Notes under the pieces: generated by a model | Told to the model about the DNA's origin: nothing | The model's input: the letters and a program-made list of their open reading frames with translations, nothing else | Databases searched by the model: none | Shown here: one piece after another, positions 15,557 through 27,500 of the stretch | Position numbering within the stretch: the stretch's first letter is position 1 | How the letters are laid out: each line of letters opens with the position of its first letter | Position numbers and translations under genes: made by a program | Source of the DNA: Candidatus Endomicrobium procryptotermitis | GTDB taxonomy: Bacteria > Elusimicrobiota > Endomicrobiia > Endomicrobiales > Endomicrobiaceae | Direction of reading: 5' to 3' | Length of the DNA stretch: 34,165 nucleotides | Assembly (NCBI GenBank): GCA_031279415.1 | Contig: JAITIP010000034.1 | Coordinates: forward strand, 1 to 34,165

Positions 15557-18500
15557 TTATGCTGCCGCTGCCACCGCTCTGGCATTCCTAAGCATTGGAC
15601 TCAATGCCACCGCAGCTTCACCTCCCCTCATCCCTGCCGATATCATCTTCAGTAACTCTTCATTCTTCTCAAATATATCAACAGGCTCTTTCTTCTCCAA
15701 CTCCATCTTTAGCTTCTCTATATCTATCTTAAACTTTCCCATTGTCATAATATTATCCTCTATACTCACTTCCTTAGCCATCGTAGCCATCGCTTCCGCT
15801 ACCACATACCTATTAACTTTTACCTCCCTCGGCATTAACCCTTGCAGCCTTTCCACTCCTTCCTTGTCTTTTACCTCATTTATCAGCCTCTTTACCTCTT
15901 TATCTTCCAACGACGCCATCAACATATCTCCCACCACTCTTATCAGCGCTATCTCTCTATCCCTTTCTTCCAATGTCAATTCCCCTTTTTGCTCAGAGGA
16001 TATCGCCTCTCCTATCTTATTTATCGCCGCATTCGCTACTCCTTCTTTATTATATTCCCCTTTTTCCTTTTCCAACCCTAGATACTTTTCCATCTCCTCT
16101 ACAGACGCAAACGCCACCACCGCTGCCAACACCATTATGTCTAACTCTTTACTACCACCCATATACCCCTGATCCTGCTCGGCATCCTTCATCTTTTCCC
16201 CTGCATTTACCATATCTCCTATTCTCGTATATCCATTTATAATCTCTTCAATCATATTTTTAACTACTACTTTAACATCATCATTGACTTTGCTTACAAC
16301 TACTTCTATTGCCTCTTTTATTATCCTTGACGATGGCGCAGATAATACTTCTTTTATTATTCCCTTATTCTCCTCCATCACTTCTTCTCTTGCCAACACT
16401 TTGTTAAATCCTTTATCTACCAATTCTTCAAGCGTTCCCGCCTTTTCTTCCCCAGATTCTCTATATATCACTTTCCCATCTTCACCTATCTCCGTTATCG
16501 CTATAACATGCCCTATTTCTTTCTCCTCTTTTACCAGCAGTATACCTTCTCCTATTTTTATTGCTTTGCCCTCTATCAACTCTTTATTTATTTCTCCCAA
16601 TACCAAATCTAATGTCTCCCTCGCCGCTCCTATCTTCACCAGCGGCACCTCTCCTTCTAACAACTCCTCTCCCGCCGCCAGCAGATTATCCTCTTTGTAT
16701 TTATAATCGTTAGCTGATAACCCTAGCATTTTCTGCGCAAGTTCCTCGCTTATTTTCACACCAGGTATTGCATTGAACGCCATTATCAGACAATTTTCCA
16801 TTATTCCTTTTTCTTCACTCGTTCCTTCCTCTGACGCCAACAAACCAGTAGTCTCCAGCACTACTTTCGCTGCCCCTTGCACCGCCGTTGCCGACTCGGG
16901 CAAGCTTTCTGCAAACGTTATCTCTTTTTCTATTCCTTCCTCTCTCTTTACCCCTGCGGTATACCCTTCAATTTTTTTGTTTTCCCCAGATTCATATATT
17001 CTTTTTATTTCCGTAACTTTTGCTTCTGCATCACTAAAATTATCATCTTTGTTGTATATTCTGTTAACCACGTCACTCATTCCAGCTTTCTGATAGAACT
17101 TGCTATCCTTTATAGTTGCTATAAGTGTATCAATAAACTCAGTATCCTCCAATACATTTAAACTTAATTCTACGGCAAAAATTTCATTTTTTAGTTTATC
17201 ATAGTTACTTTTAATTTTACTAATTGCTTCCTCACTTAACAATTCCTTTAATACCAACCTTCTATACTCTTCTGACGGTAATGATGTTATATCAGCGTAT
17301 GTCACCTTTTCTCCATTACTTTCTTTGTATTTTTTCACTAATTTATTAACGTATTCTTTAACTTTATCTTTTTTCGGCTTTGCAAGTTCGATTATTAACA
17401 AATTTTCATTAATTTTGCCAGCTTTTTTGGCGTCTTTATAATTCCTCTTAATATTTCTTATTTCTTCTTTACTAAAACCCAATTTTAATAAGCCATCATT
17501 ATTTATTACCCCATTATCAACCAAACTTTTGATGGGAACTTTGCTCTTGACATATGCTGTCAACTCTTCCACATTTTTTTTGCCCACACCTTCTTGTTTG
17601 ACATTATCCTCAAGTCCTCTGAATATCCCCGCAACTGTTTCTATCGTATGCCATTCTTTGCCTAATATTTGGCTCAAAGGCAAAGAATCTATCAATTCTT
17701 GGAATAATCCTTTTCCTCTGAGATCATATACTCTGCTGTTATACACTTCTTCGCTACTTCCATATTCTTCTATCAAATCTTTCATAAACTCATTAACGGC
17801 TTTATTAATATTATTTTTGTCTTCGCTGTATGCCTTGATATTTGCTTCTCTCTCTTTTGCATCCTTTGTATCCCTATATTTCTCAGCAGCCTCTTCATTA
17901 AGTTTTTTCTTAGCTTCTGCTTCAATCCCTTTCTTAGTCTTTTTGCCAAGTATTTCTTTTCTATTTGCCGCTGCTTTCTTCTTTTCTTTATCAGTCAACA
18001 GCAACTCTTTTAATTCCTTAGCGTTAAGCTCTTTCAGCGCTTTCATCTTTTCATCATCTTCCTCTTTTCTATTGGCTTCCTTCTGCAAGATCTTGTAATT
18101 TTTATCTATCAGTTTTATTTTCTTCTTTCCATATCCTAATGACTTCAACAATTTAACAGATACATTTTCTTTATCCAGTAAATTTCCAATAACAGATCTT
18201 TCTTTGGCAAATGACAGCACCTTATCTACAATATTTTCCTCTTTAATATCTTTCAAATTATTAAACATCTCCGAAACTTTATTTCCTGATATCATTTTAT
18301 GCAAAATTTCCAATCCTGCTTCTGTCTTATCCACTCTATTTTTATCAGATGATTTAAGCTCGCTCGCTATCTCAATCATATCATTTAATGTTAACTCGTT
18401 AAACAATACAATCTCTATCTTCTCTTCTGTAAACTTATACGCTCTATATGCATATTTGTAATCTTTGCGACCTTTATCCCCTTTCGACTGTTCAATGGTT

Positions 18501-21500
18501 TCAGCATATTTATTCAACGCACTATCTAGTTTCATCTCGACAGAATCCGACATTTCTTCTTTGTATAAATATTCTGCCGCTTTCTGTAGCTGTTTAGATT
18601 TCAGTCTGCCAAGACTGCCTATTATCTCCTTATTTATAGCTTCAATCGAATGATAGCCACTCAATCTTGAGGCTTGAGCGGACGGCACAATGTCAAGCTC
18701 TATCAAAAGAACGAATCCCTCTACAACTTTATCCTCACTGTTTAATATTTTAAGCGACAACTTGTTTACTTCTTCTTTTGTTACTCCCTTTTCTTCAGAC
18801 AGCTTTTCGACATTGGCATCTATTCTATTTTTATCCAATCCGACTTCATCCCAAATCTCTTTCGGCAGACCATAGATTAAATATTCACTCAGGCTCATCA
18901 TCTGCAATGTCTTCTCTATATATCCATCTACATCATCTTCTACAATACTGATAATTTTACGTGTATCGGATATTTTACTCAACATCAAATTAAGATTATT
19001 TCTTAATATGGATATGAGAGTATTCCTTATATCCTCATCAAACTTGTTTAATATCTTAGAAGAGTTAAGCCATTCTTTTATCTTACTGTTATTTGCTTCT
19101 ATTTTTTCTACATCTAATTTTTCCGATTCCAACACAGCCCTGACACCTTCATCTTTCAGATTTATATCGTCATACCTAAGTGTTTTTATGCCTGTATTGA
19201 TGTTATCTAGTATTTTTCTGACTTCATTATTTGTATCTGTTTGTGTCTTCCTTAAGTTTTCTAATTTTTGCTCTTTCGACTTGAGATCTTTTTTCAAAAT
19301 TTTTAATTGTTTTTTGAGAAGCCTCAGCGTCTCCTGCTGCGCTTCTTCTAATTCTTGCTCAGCTTTACCTTTCTTGTTTATAATATTATCCAACGAACTG
19401 GATAAGCGAATAGCTCTTTCTATCGACTTTTGAATTACAGGCTTGTTTTCAGTTTTATTTGTATCGGCTTGTTCAACAGTATCAGTTGCTAAAGTTTGAG
19501 CTTCTTTAAATAATTTTTCTATTTTATCCAACTCTTTATTTAATGCCAGTCTGAGCGAAGCTCTTTTATTATTCTCCTTATTTCTTTGAGCATTAATTTC
19601 GTTTACTTTTGTGTCTATTTCTTTTTTGTATAAGTCCTTAAATTTATTATCAAAATCTTTTGCTGTTTTTATATCTTTTACTTTTTGTGATATTTTCTTT
19701 TCTATTTTTATCTTTTCAAGCTGCCCAATTTTATTGTCGCTGATTTTTACCTCAGCTGTAACTGTTTTTTTCGCCTCCAGCATGATTTCTTTTTCAGCAG
19801 CTTTTTTTATATAGTTTTCCGCTGCTGTTCTAATGTTCTCTTCAATTATTTCCGACCCTCTACTATCCTCACCGCCAAGCTTTTCTAACTCTGCTAAATA
19901 CATCTCAATTTTCTTCTGTGCAGCTCTTGCTGTTTTACTATTGCGCTGTGCATCTTTTAGAGCTTTTTGGGCAGTGGAAATACCATCTTTCGCCTTCTTA
20001 TGTGACTCTGAATTATAATTTTTTATTTGGCTATCTAATTTATCTATTTGATTCTTATTCTCGCTCATGCCCTTTTCAGTCTGTTCAATATTCTTTTTAT
20101 TTTCTTCCAATTTTTCAATTGATATCTTTTCTAAAGTATTTTTTACATTCTTTTGTTCCATTTTTATTTTGTCTATAAATCTCTCGGCAAAACCTTTGTT
20201 TGCAAGTTCTGCAAAATTCATATTTTCCATAAATTTAGCGGCAACAATAGGAGCTACACCCTCCTTTTCCAAATATTCTCCCAACTTCTTGATATTTTCC
20301 AATACAATTTCATCGTCTATTTTGACGACTTCCAATGCTTTTTTAAATGCCGTTCCCTCTTCTTTAACGCCTGTTTCATCTGCAGCGACCTGCTGCCTCA
20401 TTTTGTCTTCAATGTCTCCCAGCCTTAATACTTTCCTTATCTCTTCTTTAATATTTTTAACATCAATCTTTCTTATATCTATCCTCCCACCGATTTCATA
20501 TCCTTCTTTTTCAATATCATCAACTGCAGTTATAATATTGTCCGCATCCTCAACGCTTTTTACAGTAGGATTGACTATAAACAAAATCAGTTTAAGATTC
20601 TCTTTCTCACTTCGTTTGCCTTTGACTTCTCCCGCTATATCTCTCGCTTCTCTCATTGAAATGAGTTTCTCATTCAAGAAATTCAGCTGAATTTCTTCCC
20701 GCATTTTAGGTTCCATTTTTGCTTTCAGCCTATTAAGCAGCAGATACATCTCTTTGTCCGATTTTAACCTTGGTATGTTTATTTTCCCTAAATTGGCAAA
20801 TATGTTAACCTTGCTTAACTTCTCAAGCATACCATTGTTCAACCTCTTCGGAATAAATCCCATCGACATAAAGCTTAACCCCATCATCAATCCCATAGGC
20901 AACGACACCCAAGGCAATAATGACATCAATAAACCGATTACAATTCCTGACCCCTTCAATGCCATTCTTGCCGCGCGTTCAGATGTTGTCTCTAACATTA
21001 TATTTTGTGCTTCCACGTAATCACCTCTGCGAACTGCCTCATCTAATTTCGAAAAATCATAATTGCGGCTAAACTTGACACCCTGCTTTTGGGCAGATTG
21101 ATTTGCGTTAAAGAGAGTTTGATAATTATCAATTAATTGCCTGCCACCAAATTTGATATTTCCTAAATCATCATATTGTAATGAAGCAAGTAAAGCTTCA
21201 GGAATATTCACATTGCCTTCTGTCAATACATTGCGTTTAGTTTTTGCGAAAGCAGTGTTTGCCTTATTAATTGCCCTTTGTGCCAATTTAAGTTTTATAT
21301 TATAGAACATATATTCAATTTTCCCTTCAAGCGTGTTGAATGTTCCTTTTTCATGTTCTATTCTTATCTCATTCTTCAAATTTTCATATTTAGAATTTAC
21401 AGATATGATTTCATCAACATCTTTTTTGATACTTTTGCCAAAATCAAATGTGCCTTTAGCATATTCCATTAACGCGTCTTTAAGATTTGTTACACTACTT

Positions 21501-24500
21501 ATGCGTACATCGTCTGATTTCTTAGTCTCTTCAGCAACTATTGCATTAACGTTAAAAATATCGTCAAGAGTAATTCCCGTAGACGCATTACCTGTAAGAA
21601 CTTCGACATTCTGCAATATCAATACTGTGTCCACCAGCTTCTCAAAATTATCGGCATCGTCTTTTTGCAGTTGAGTCTGAGGCAATAACGCATTAACAGC
21701 ATAAAGCTTCTGATCAGCATTTTCTGAATTAATGGCTTCCTGCAAAGCCAAGGCTTGGCCAAACACAACGGAGCCAGCTTCACTGATCTCTGTTCCCGCA
21801 TTATTAAATAATTTAAGCTTTTGCTCAGAAATACTTATTTTTTCTTCTAAACGTTTTATTTCCTCATTATTATTAGGTACTTCCTTAGCCTTAAACATAT
21901 CGGACACTGCCTCTCTTTTCTCATCTACGAATTTCTTAACAAGGGCATCCTCTGACATATTAAGCCTGTCGGCAAGAATTTGTATATTTTTGACGTAATC
22001 CGTTATGCTTGCTTTATTTGAGCTTTCTTTAACACTACCGACGCTTTGAGCCACGACTCTATCTTCCGCGTCTTGTCCTTCCTTTGAAAATACGCGTTCG
22101 TTAAACAATTTAATATAACCGTTTGCAGAATAAATATCGCCGTCTCTTTCTCTCATCAACCTTTCTTCAACAGCGCTTTTATTTGCGTTTATTGTGTTTT
22201 TATCCGAAATAAATGTAACATGGATATTATATTTATTTGTGCCTTTGCCAGTTTCAAGTTGAGAATGTCTTGTTCCACCGGCACGTCCGACAAATTGTTC
22301 TATAGCAGATTTATAACTGAGATGCGGATCTATAGCCACAAGTTCGAGGAAATGAACGTTATCTTTGAAGTTAATATCAACACCTCTGCCGATTTGCTCA
22401 TAAGTCCCTATAAAAAATCTTCTGCTGCCTTCATTCTTGGCAAGAGTATTCCCATCGGCTTTTGACATAGTAGTGTCAAACCAAGCTATTTCTTTTTCGC
22501 TTTCTTTATCTATAAAACCCGTAAGTTCGCCAAGCTTTTTAAACATATCTATTTTTGTCTGAGAAGGCATTCCGACAATTAGACCGGAATTCTTATATAA
22601 CATTGTTGTAAATATCGGATTAAAAACCTCTAATACCGTATTGGCAGCTTTAAGAGTAGTTCCTTTAAACGAACCGTCTTTACCTTTATCTATATTTATC
22701 TCCACACTTTCCATTTTCATATCTGAAGCAGGAGTATAATTTACTGCAGCATATCCCATTGCTTTTCTTGCAGAAGCAGAATAAGTGCCGGTCACGCCTA
22801 TAAAACCTGAAGCTCTATTTAAAGCATCTATTATGGCAATTGAAGAATTCTCTCTTGAACCGACTTTTGTTATTCCTGCTATTTCCTCTCCTCTGTCAAG
22901 CATTCTTATTTCCTGAATTTGTTTAAAGCCCGCCTGAGGGACAAGGTCTGCCAATGCTCCGCCTGAAACAAGTTGAACTTTATAGTCTCCCTGCGCATCA
23001 AAACCCATTCCGAAATTTTGTCCTTCAACCCAGGTCATGTCTGACATAAGCATATTGTTGATAATTTCGCTTAACTTAAACCCGGAAGCAAAAATATTAG
23101 TGGTATTAATCAGCCCGAGCTTATTTCCAATATCTTTGCTTATCTTTCTAACGCCTTGTTCAAAAATTTCCATTGCCTTTTCATTATTTCTCAAAACAAC
23201 ATCCGTTCTGTTTTTGATTTCAACGTCTAATATCTTTCCGGAAAGCTCAAGCAAATTAATAGTTTTATTGTTTATCGGCGAATTTTGCAGCTGAGAAAGC
23301 GCATTTCTTACTTCACGAATTCTTGCTGCATCTATTGTTAATGTATTAGTTTTACCGTCTCTAATATATGTTTCGGCTTTCCCCTCCACGCTTTGAAGCA
23401 TATCTGACAATGACTTATGCAAAGCTTCTATTTGAGGCTTGGTAGCTTCAATAGCTTTTGCAATAACAGCTGCGTCAGCTTTTGTAAATCCGGATTTTTT
23501 AGTTCTTAAAATATCCAATGCAGGTTTTAAATTAGCCTGCACATCAAGCGACGATTTAAGTGTTCCGTCATTCTTGGCAATTTCCTCAACCAGCAACTCT
23601 CTTTGAGTCGTCCATTCTTTTTCATAAACTCCCTTCTCTCCGAAAGATTTAAAAAATTCATAAAATGCAGATGTTGATTCTTCAAAACCGCCCGTATCTC
23701 CCTGCATAACTTTAGACATATAAACGGCAGTATCGGCTTCATCTCCGAGAATAATACCTACTTTGCCTCCAAATATCTGCTTTGCTCCAGCTTTACTTTC
23801 CGCTACGTTTATAAAAGCAAAATCAGTATATGTCATGAAGTAAGATGCTTTTGTCCCGTATTTTGCTACCGCAGCGGCATAACTGTTGCTGTCAACTTTT
23901 TCAAATATATATCTGTCCCCATACAAAGCCCTAATTCTTCCCATATCGTTATTTACAGTAGTGTGAATGTCGGCAAGAAAAACAGAATAATTCCCATATA
24001 TGTCGTTTGCCAATTTAACGGCAGGAAATATCGCCGAAAGAACAGAAGTTTTTCCTTCACCGGTTCCAAGTATTTCAATTTGTCTGAATGCATTTTTTAT
24101 GGAGGATCCATCGCCCGATCTCATGCTTTCCGTCATTGAGCTAGTAATACCTCTCATAGCTTCATACTGCGCCTTAGAGAATGTGAACCCGCCTGATAAA
24201 CTTGATGCCAACTGCAATTGAATCGCTTTTTCAGACAATTCGCCGATGAGACCTTTATCTTCTTTATTTTTTCCGACAAATTCTTCAAATTTCTGTCTTT
24301 CTGCATCCGTAAGTTTTTTTATTCCTTGTTCTTTTATTTTGTTTGCAACTTTAGACATCTCATTGATTTTTTCAATCGTTGTTATCTTATTAGAAACTTC
24401 TTTGAATTGATACATAGCCATCATATCAAAGTTAAAAATAACTTCTCTGTCTTTCCCATTAATTTTTATTGTTGCTTTCTGTTGAAAGGAAGCATAATCA

Positions 24501-27500
24501 TTTGATTTTGCTTTCCACTCTTTTACAGAATCATCATTTCTAAATTCGTTTTTTTCGACAAAATTTTTAATGATATCATTCCTTGCTTTATCAAATGACT
24601 TCGCGTTTTCACCGACAATTTCTCCCAGCTTAATATCATGATTACTGATAAGCTTATCCAAAAGCAGCCAGCGAATGTCCTTATATTCATCAGCAACCTC
24701 TGGTTTTGTAACTTCCAAAAGTAATTCATCCAGATTTTGCATTTTCTCTGACTCTGAATATATCCTATCCGCCTTAATACGATTACTTTCATTAACACTC
24801 TTGTTTACCGACGTTAATTCTTCAGACACTTTCTTTATGCTTTGGACTTCTCTCTCAGAATAACGGCTACCTTCTTTTAAAATTTCTCCTACAAATTTTC
24901 CGGCCTGTTCTACAAAAACTTTTTCAAAAGCGCCGACCCTTGACGCCCATCCATCAAGAGACTTTAGCATTCCTTTTGCAGTTTCTACGGAAACTCCATC
25001 AAAAAGTTTTACTAAATTAAGCCCTTCTTCTCCTTGTTGAAGTCCTTTTTCATACTTTGAGGCTATATTTTCAGCTATTTTTTCATGTAATCCAGATAAA
25101 TATATAGTATTAAGTATCTTACCTTCTATCACAACATTTTTTCTAAGAATTAAATTAGCTTTGTAAAATTCTACATTAGCAGAACTTATCCTTTTGCTTA
25201 CATCGGTTAATTTTATGCGTTCAGCTTCTAATCGGACTATTCTCTTTTGAGTGGTGGCTTCATTTGCCGTTTTATTGCCAATTCCTCTTAATTCCTTTTG
25301 TGCATCAACAATTTGTCTATCTAATTCTCTCACTCTACTCAAAGTTTTTACATCATTAAATGCCCTGCGTTCAGCTTCTAATTGGCTTATTTTCCTTTGA
25401 GCCGCTTCATATGCCGTTTTATTGCCAATTCCTCTTAATTCCTTTTGTGCATCAGCAATTTGTCTATCTAATTCTCTCACTCTATTTTGAGCGTCAGACT
25501 TTAAAGAAGGTGAATTCATTATGTCATTTATTCTATTCTCTGACATTATTTCGCTTGCTACAGCTTCAATGCCTTTATCTGTAAGTGCTCTGTTTTTCAA
25601 GTCAGATATTTCACGTTGAATTTGATTGCGGGCTTCTTTCGTTTCAGTTTTTTGAAGCGCCGCGCTCTTCTCGGCAATTTGGTTTTGAACTTCTGCGTTA
25701 AAGTTCAATATCTCAACGCCTGCGCCGGCATTCTTTTTTGCTGTTCTAATAGCGACATAATCTTTAAACGTCATTGTTTCTGCTCTTGAAGGCACAAGCA
25801 GCATTGCCATATTGCTCAGCATATATTCAAATAAACCGCCCATTTCTCCATTTGTCAATTGATAATTTGCCTGCATGCCAAGCATAGAATCAAGACTGTG
25901 TCCAGCTTTTCCCAATGCCCATTCTGCCAAAGCAAACTGCTGCATTGTAAGAGTTGTGTTAAGCGCCGGCTTTTCTAATAAATATACAAGCCCTTTACCT
26001 AATACATTAAGAGGCTTATTTACCCATCTAATAGCAAAATTTGCTTCGGCCATAGATTTAGCACCCGCAGAGAAAAGATTCCCCTGCGTCATTTTATCTA
26101 TAAATTTGCTATTTTGAAAAAACGCCTGTCCCGGCATTGCCATTGCAAAGAAAGGAGATACGATTGCACCCATGCCAAAGCCGCTTGATACATGAGTCCA
26201 AGCCATGCGGGTCTCTTCCTCTGTAAAGTTGTTCCAATATATTCCGGCATATTCGTGGACTATATTCTCGCCAAAATTTTTAAAACTAAAATTTCCGCTA
26301 TAAACATCTTTCCATGTTTGCAATGAAAATATATTGTTGACAAGAGGCATAGCTAAAGCGTTAAATTTTGCAAGATGCACGCCGGATTCCAAAGCCTGCA
26401 GCATTACAGTTCTGGGCTGTGTGGCTATTTTTCCAAGCGTTCCGCCGATATTATGCCGCGCCCAATAAGTAACCGCTCCGGGAGTATTTGCAAATCTCTT
26501 TGTTAAACGGCTTGTCGCCCTGCTAACAACCGCACTGCCGCCGCCCAATATAAGACCGAACCCAAATCCCATCAAATAATCTTGAGTTATGCTGCCAAAC
26601 GACAAACCTGCAAAAGCGTTGTTGCCTTGCGATAGATTTCCGGAAATCGTATTTGCAATTTTCATTGTAGAAAAAGCGACTCCAAACATAACAGCATTGT
26701 CGCCGTGATAGGAAAGTTTATTAAAGAACCCCTTTGTTCCGGCTAATTCCTGAGTATACTTTCCGACTTGTTTTACAATCGCTTCTTTTTCCATTTGCAC
26801 CTGAACTTGAGCCTGTTCTTGCTGAGCTGAAGATTGATTCTCCCCTATTTTATTTCTTGCCGAAATTCCTGCAAAAACAATGGCCATTGCAAGATTAAAC
26901 GCGCCTCCCCACATATTTCCTTCGCTAAACTGGTATTTCGCAGCTTGAACTGAACGGGTTATTAACACCACATCTAAAGCTTTAGAGCCGATAAAAACAG
27001 CTTTACTCCAAGTTCCTGCTGTCTTGCTTGCCAAATTAGTTACTGTTCCTCCTAAAGCAACCCCGACCAGTGCTCCCATGCCGGCATACCAAAGAGCATC
27101 TCCCCAATCTATAGCTCCCCAATCCTTTCCATTATTAAAATATTGATAACCAATATTCGATCCAAATCCTATAGTTGCGCCCATCAGAGCTCTAACACCG
27201 ACAGTTTTAGCAACATTTTTCATAACTTCTCTTGTTAAAGCTTTTGAGACGCTATTTCCTATTCCTATTGCAACTCCTTTAGCGGAGGCTTTAAAGCCTT
27301 CTTTTGCAATCCCTACGGCAGCAGCCCTTGCGGCGCCCATAGCAGCGCCGCCTAGTTTTCCAAGTCCGAAACCGGACAATAAAATCATACCCATATTAAA
27401 AGCAAAACCGCCCCAATTTCCCGAATATGCACAATCAACGGCATTTTCAGTTAAGCTTATAGAGCCGACAGCCGCCCAAGTCGCCAAAGCAACTGCCATG

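Noticed and set aside
15447-16172. Long plus-strand ORF opposite the end of the giant ORF
   Set aside because: Ser/Thr/Leu/Phe-rich product typical of an antisense shadow, overlaps a terminator, and lacks a ribosome-binding site.
25216-25484. CRISPR-like or mobile-element repeats
   Set aside because: Only two in-frame copies that encode a coiled coil; no spacers, inverted ends or transposase.
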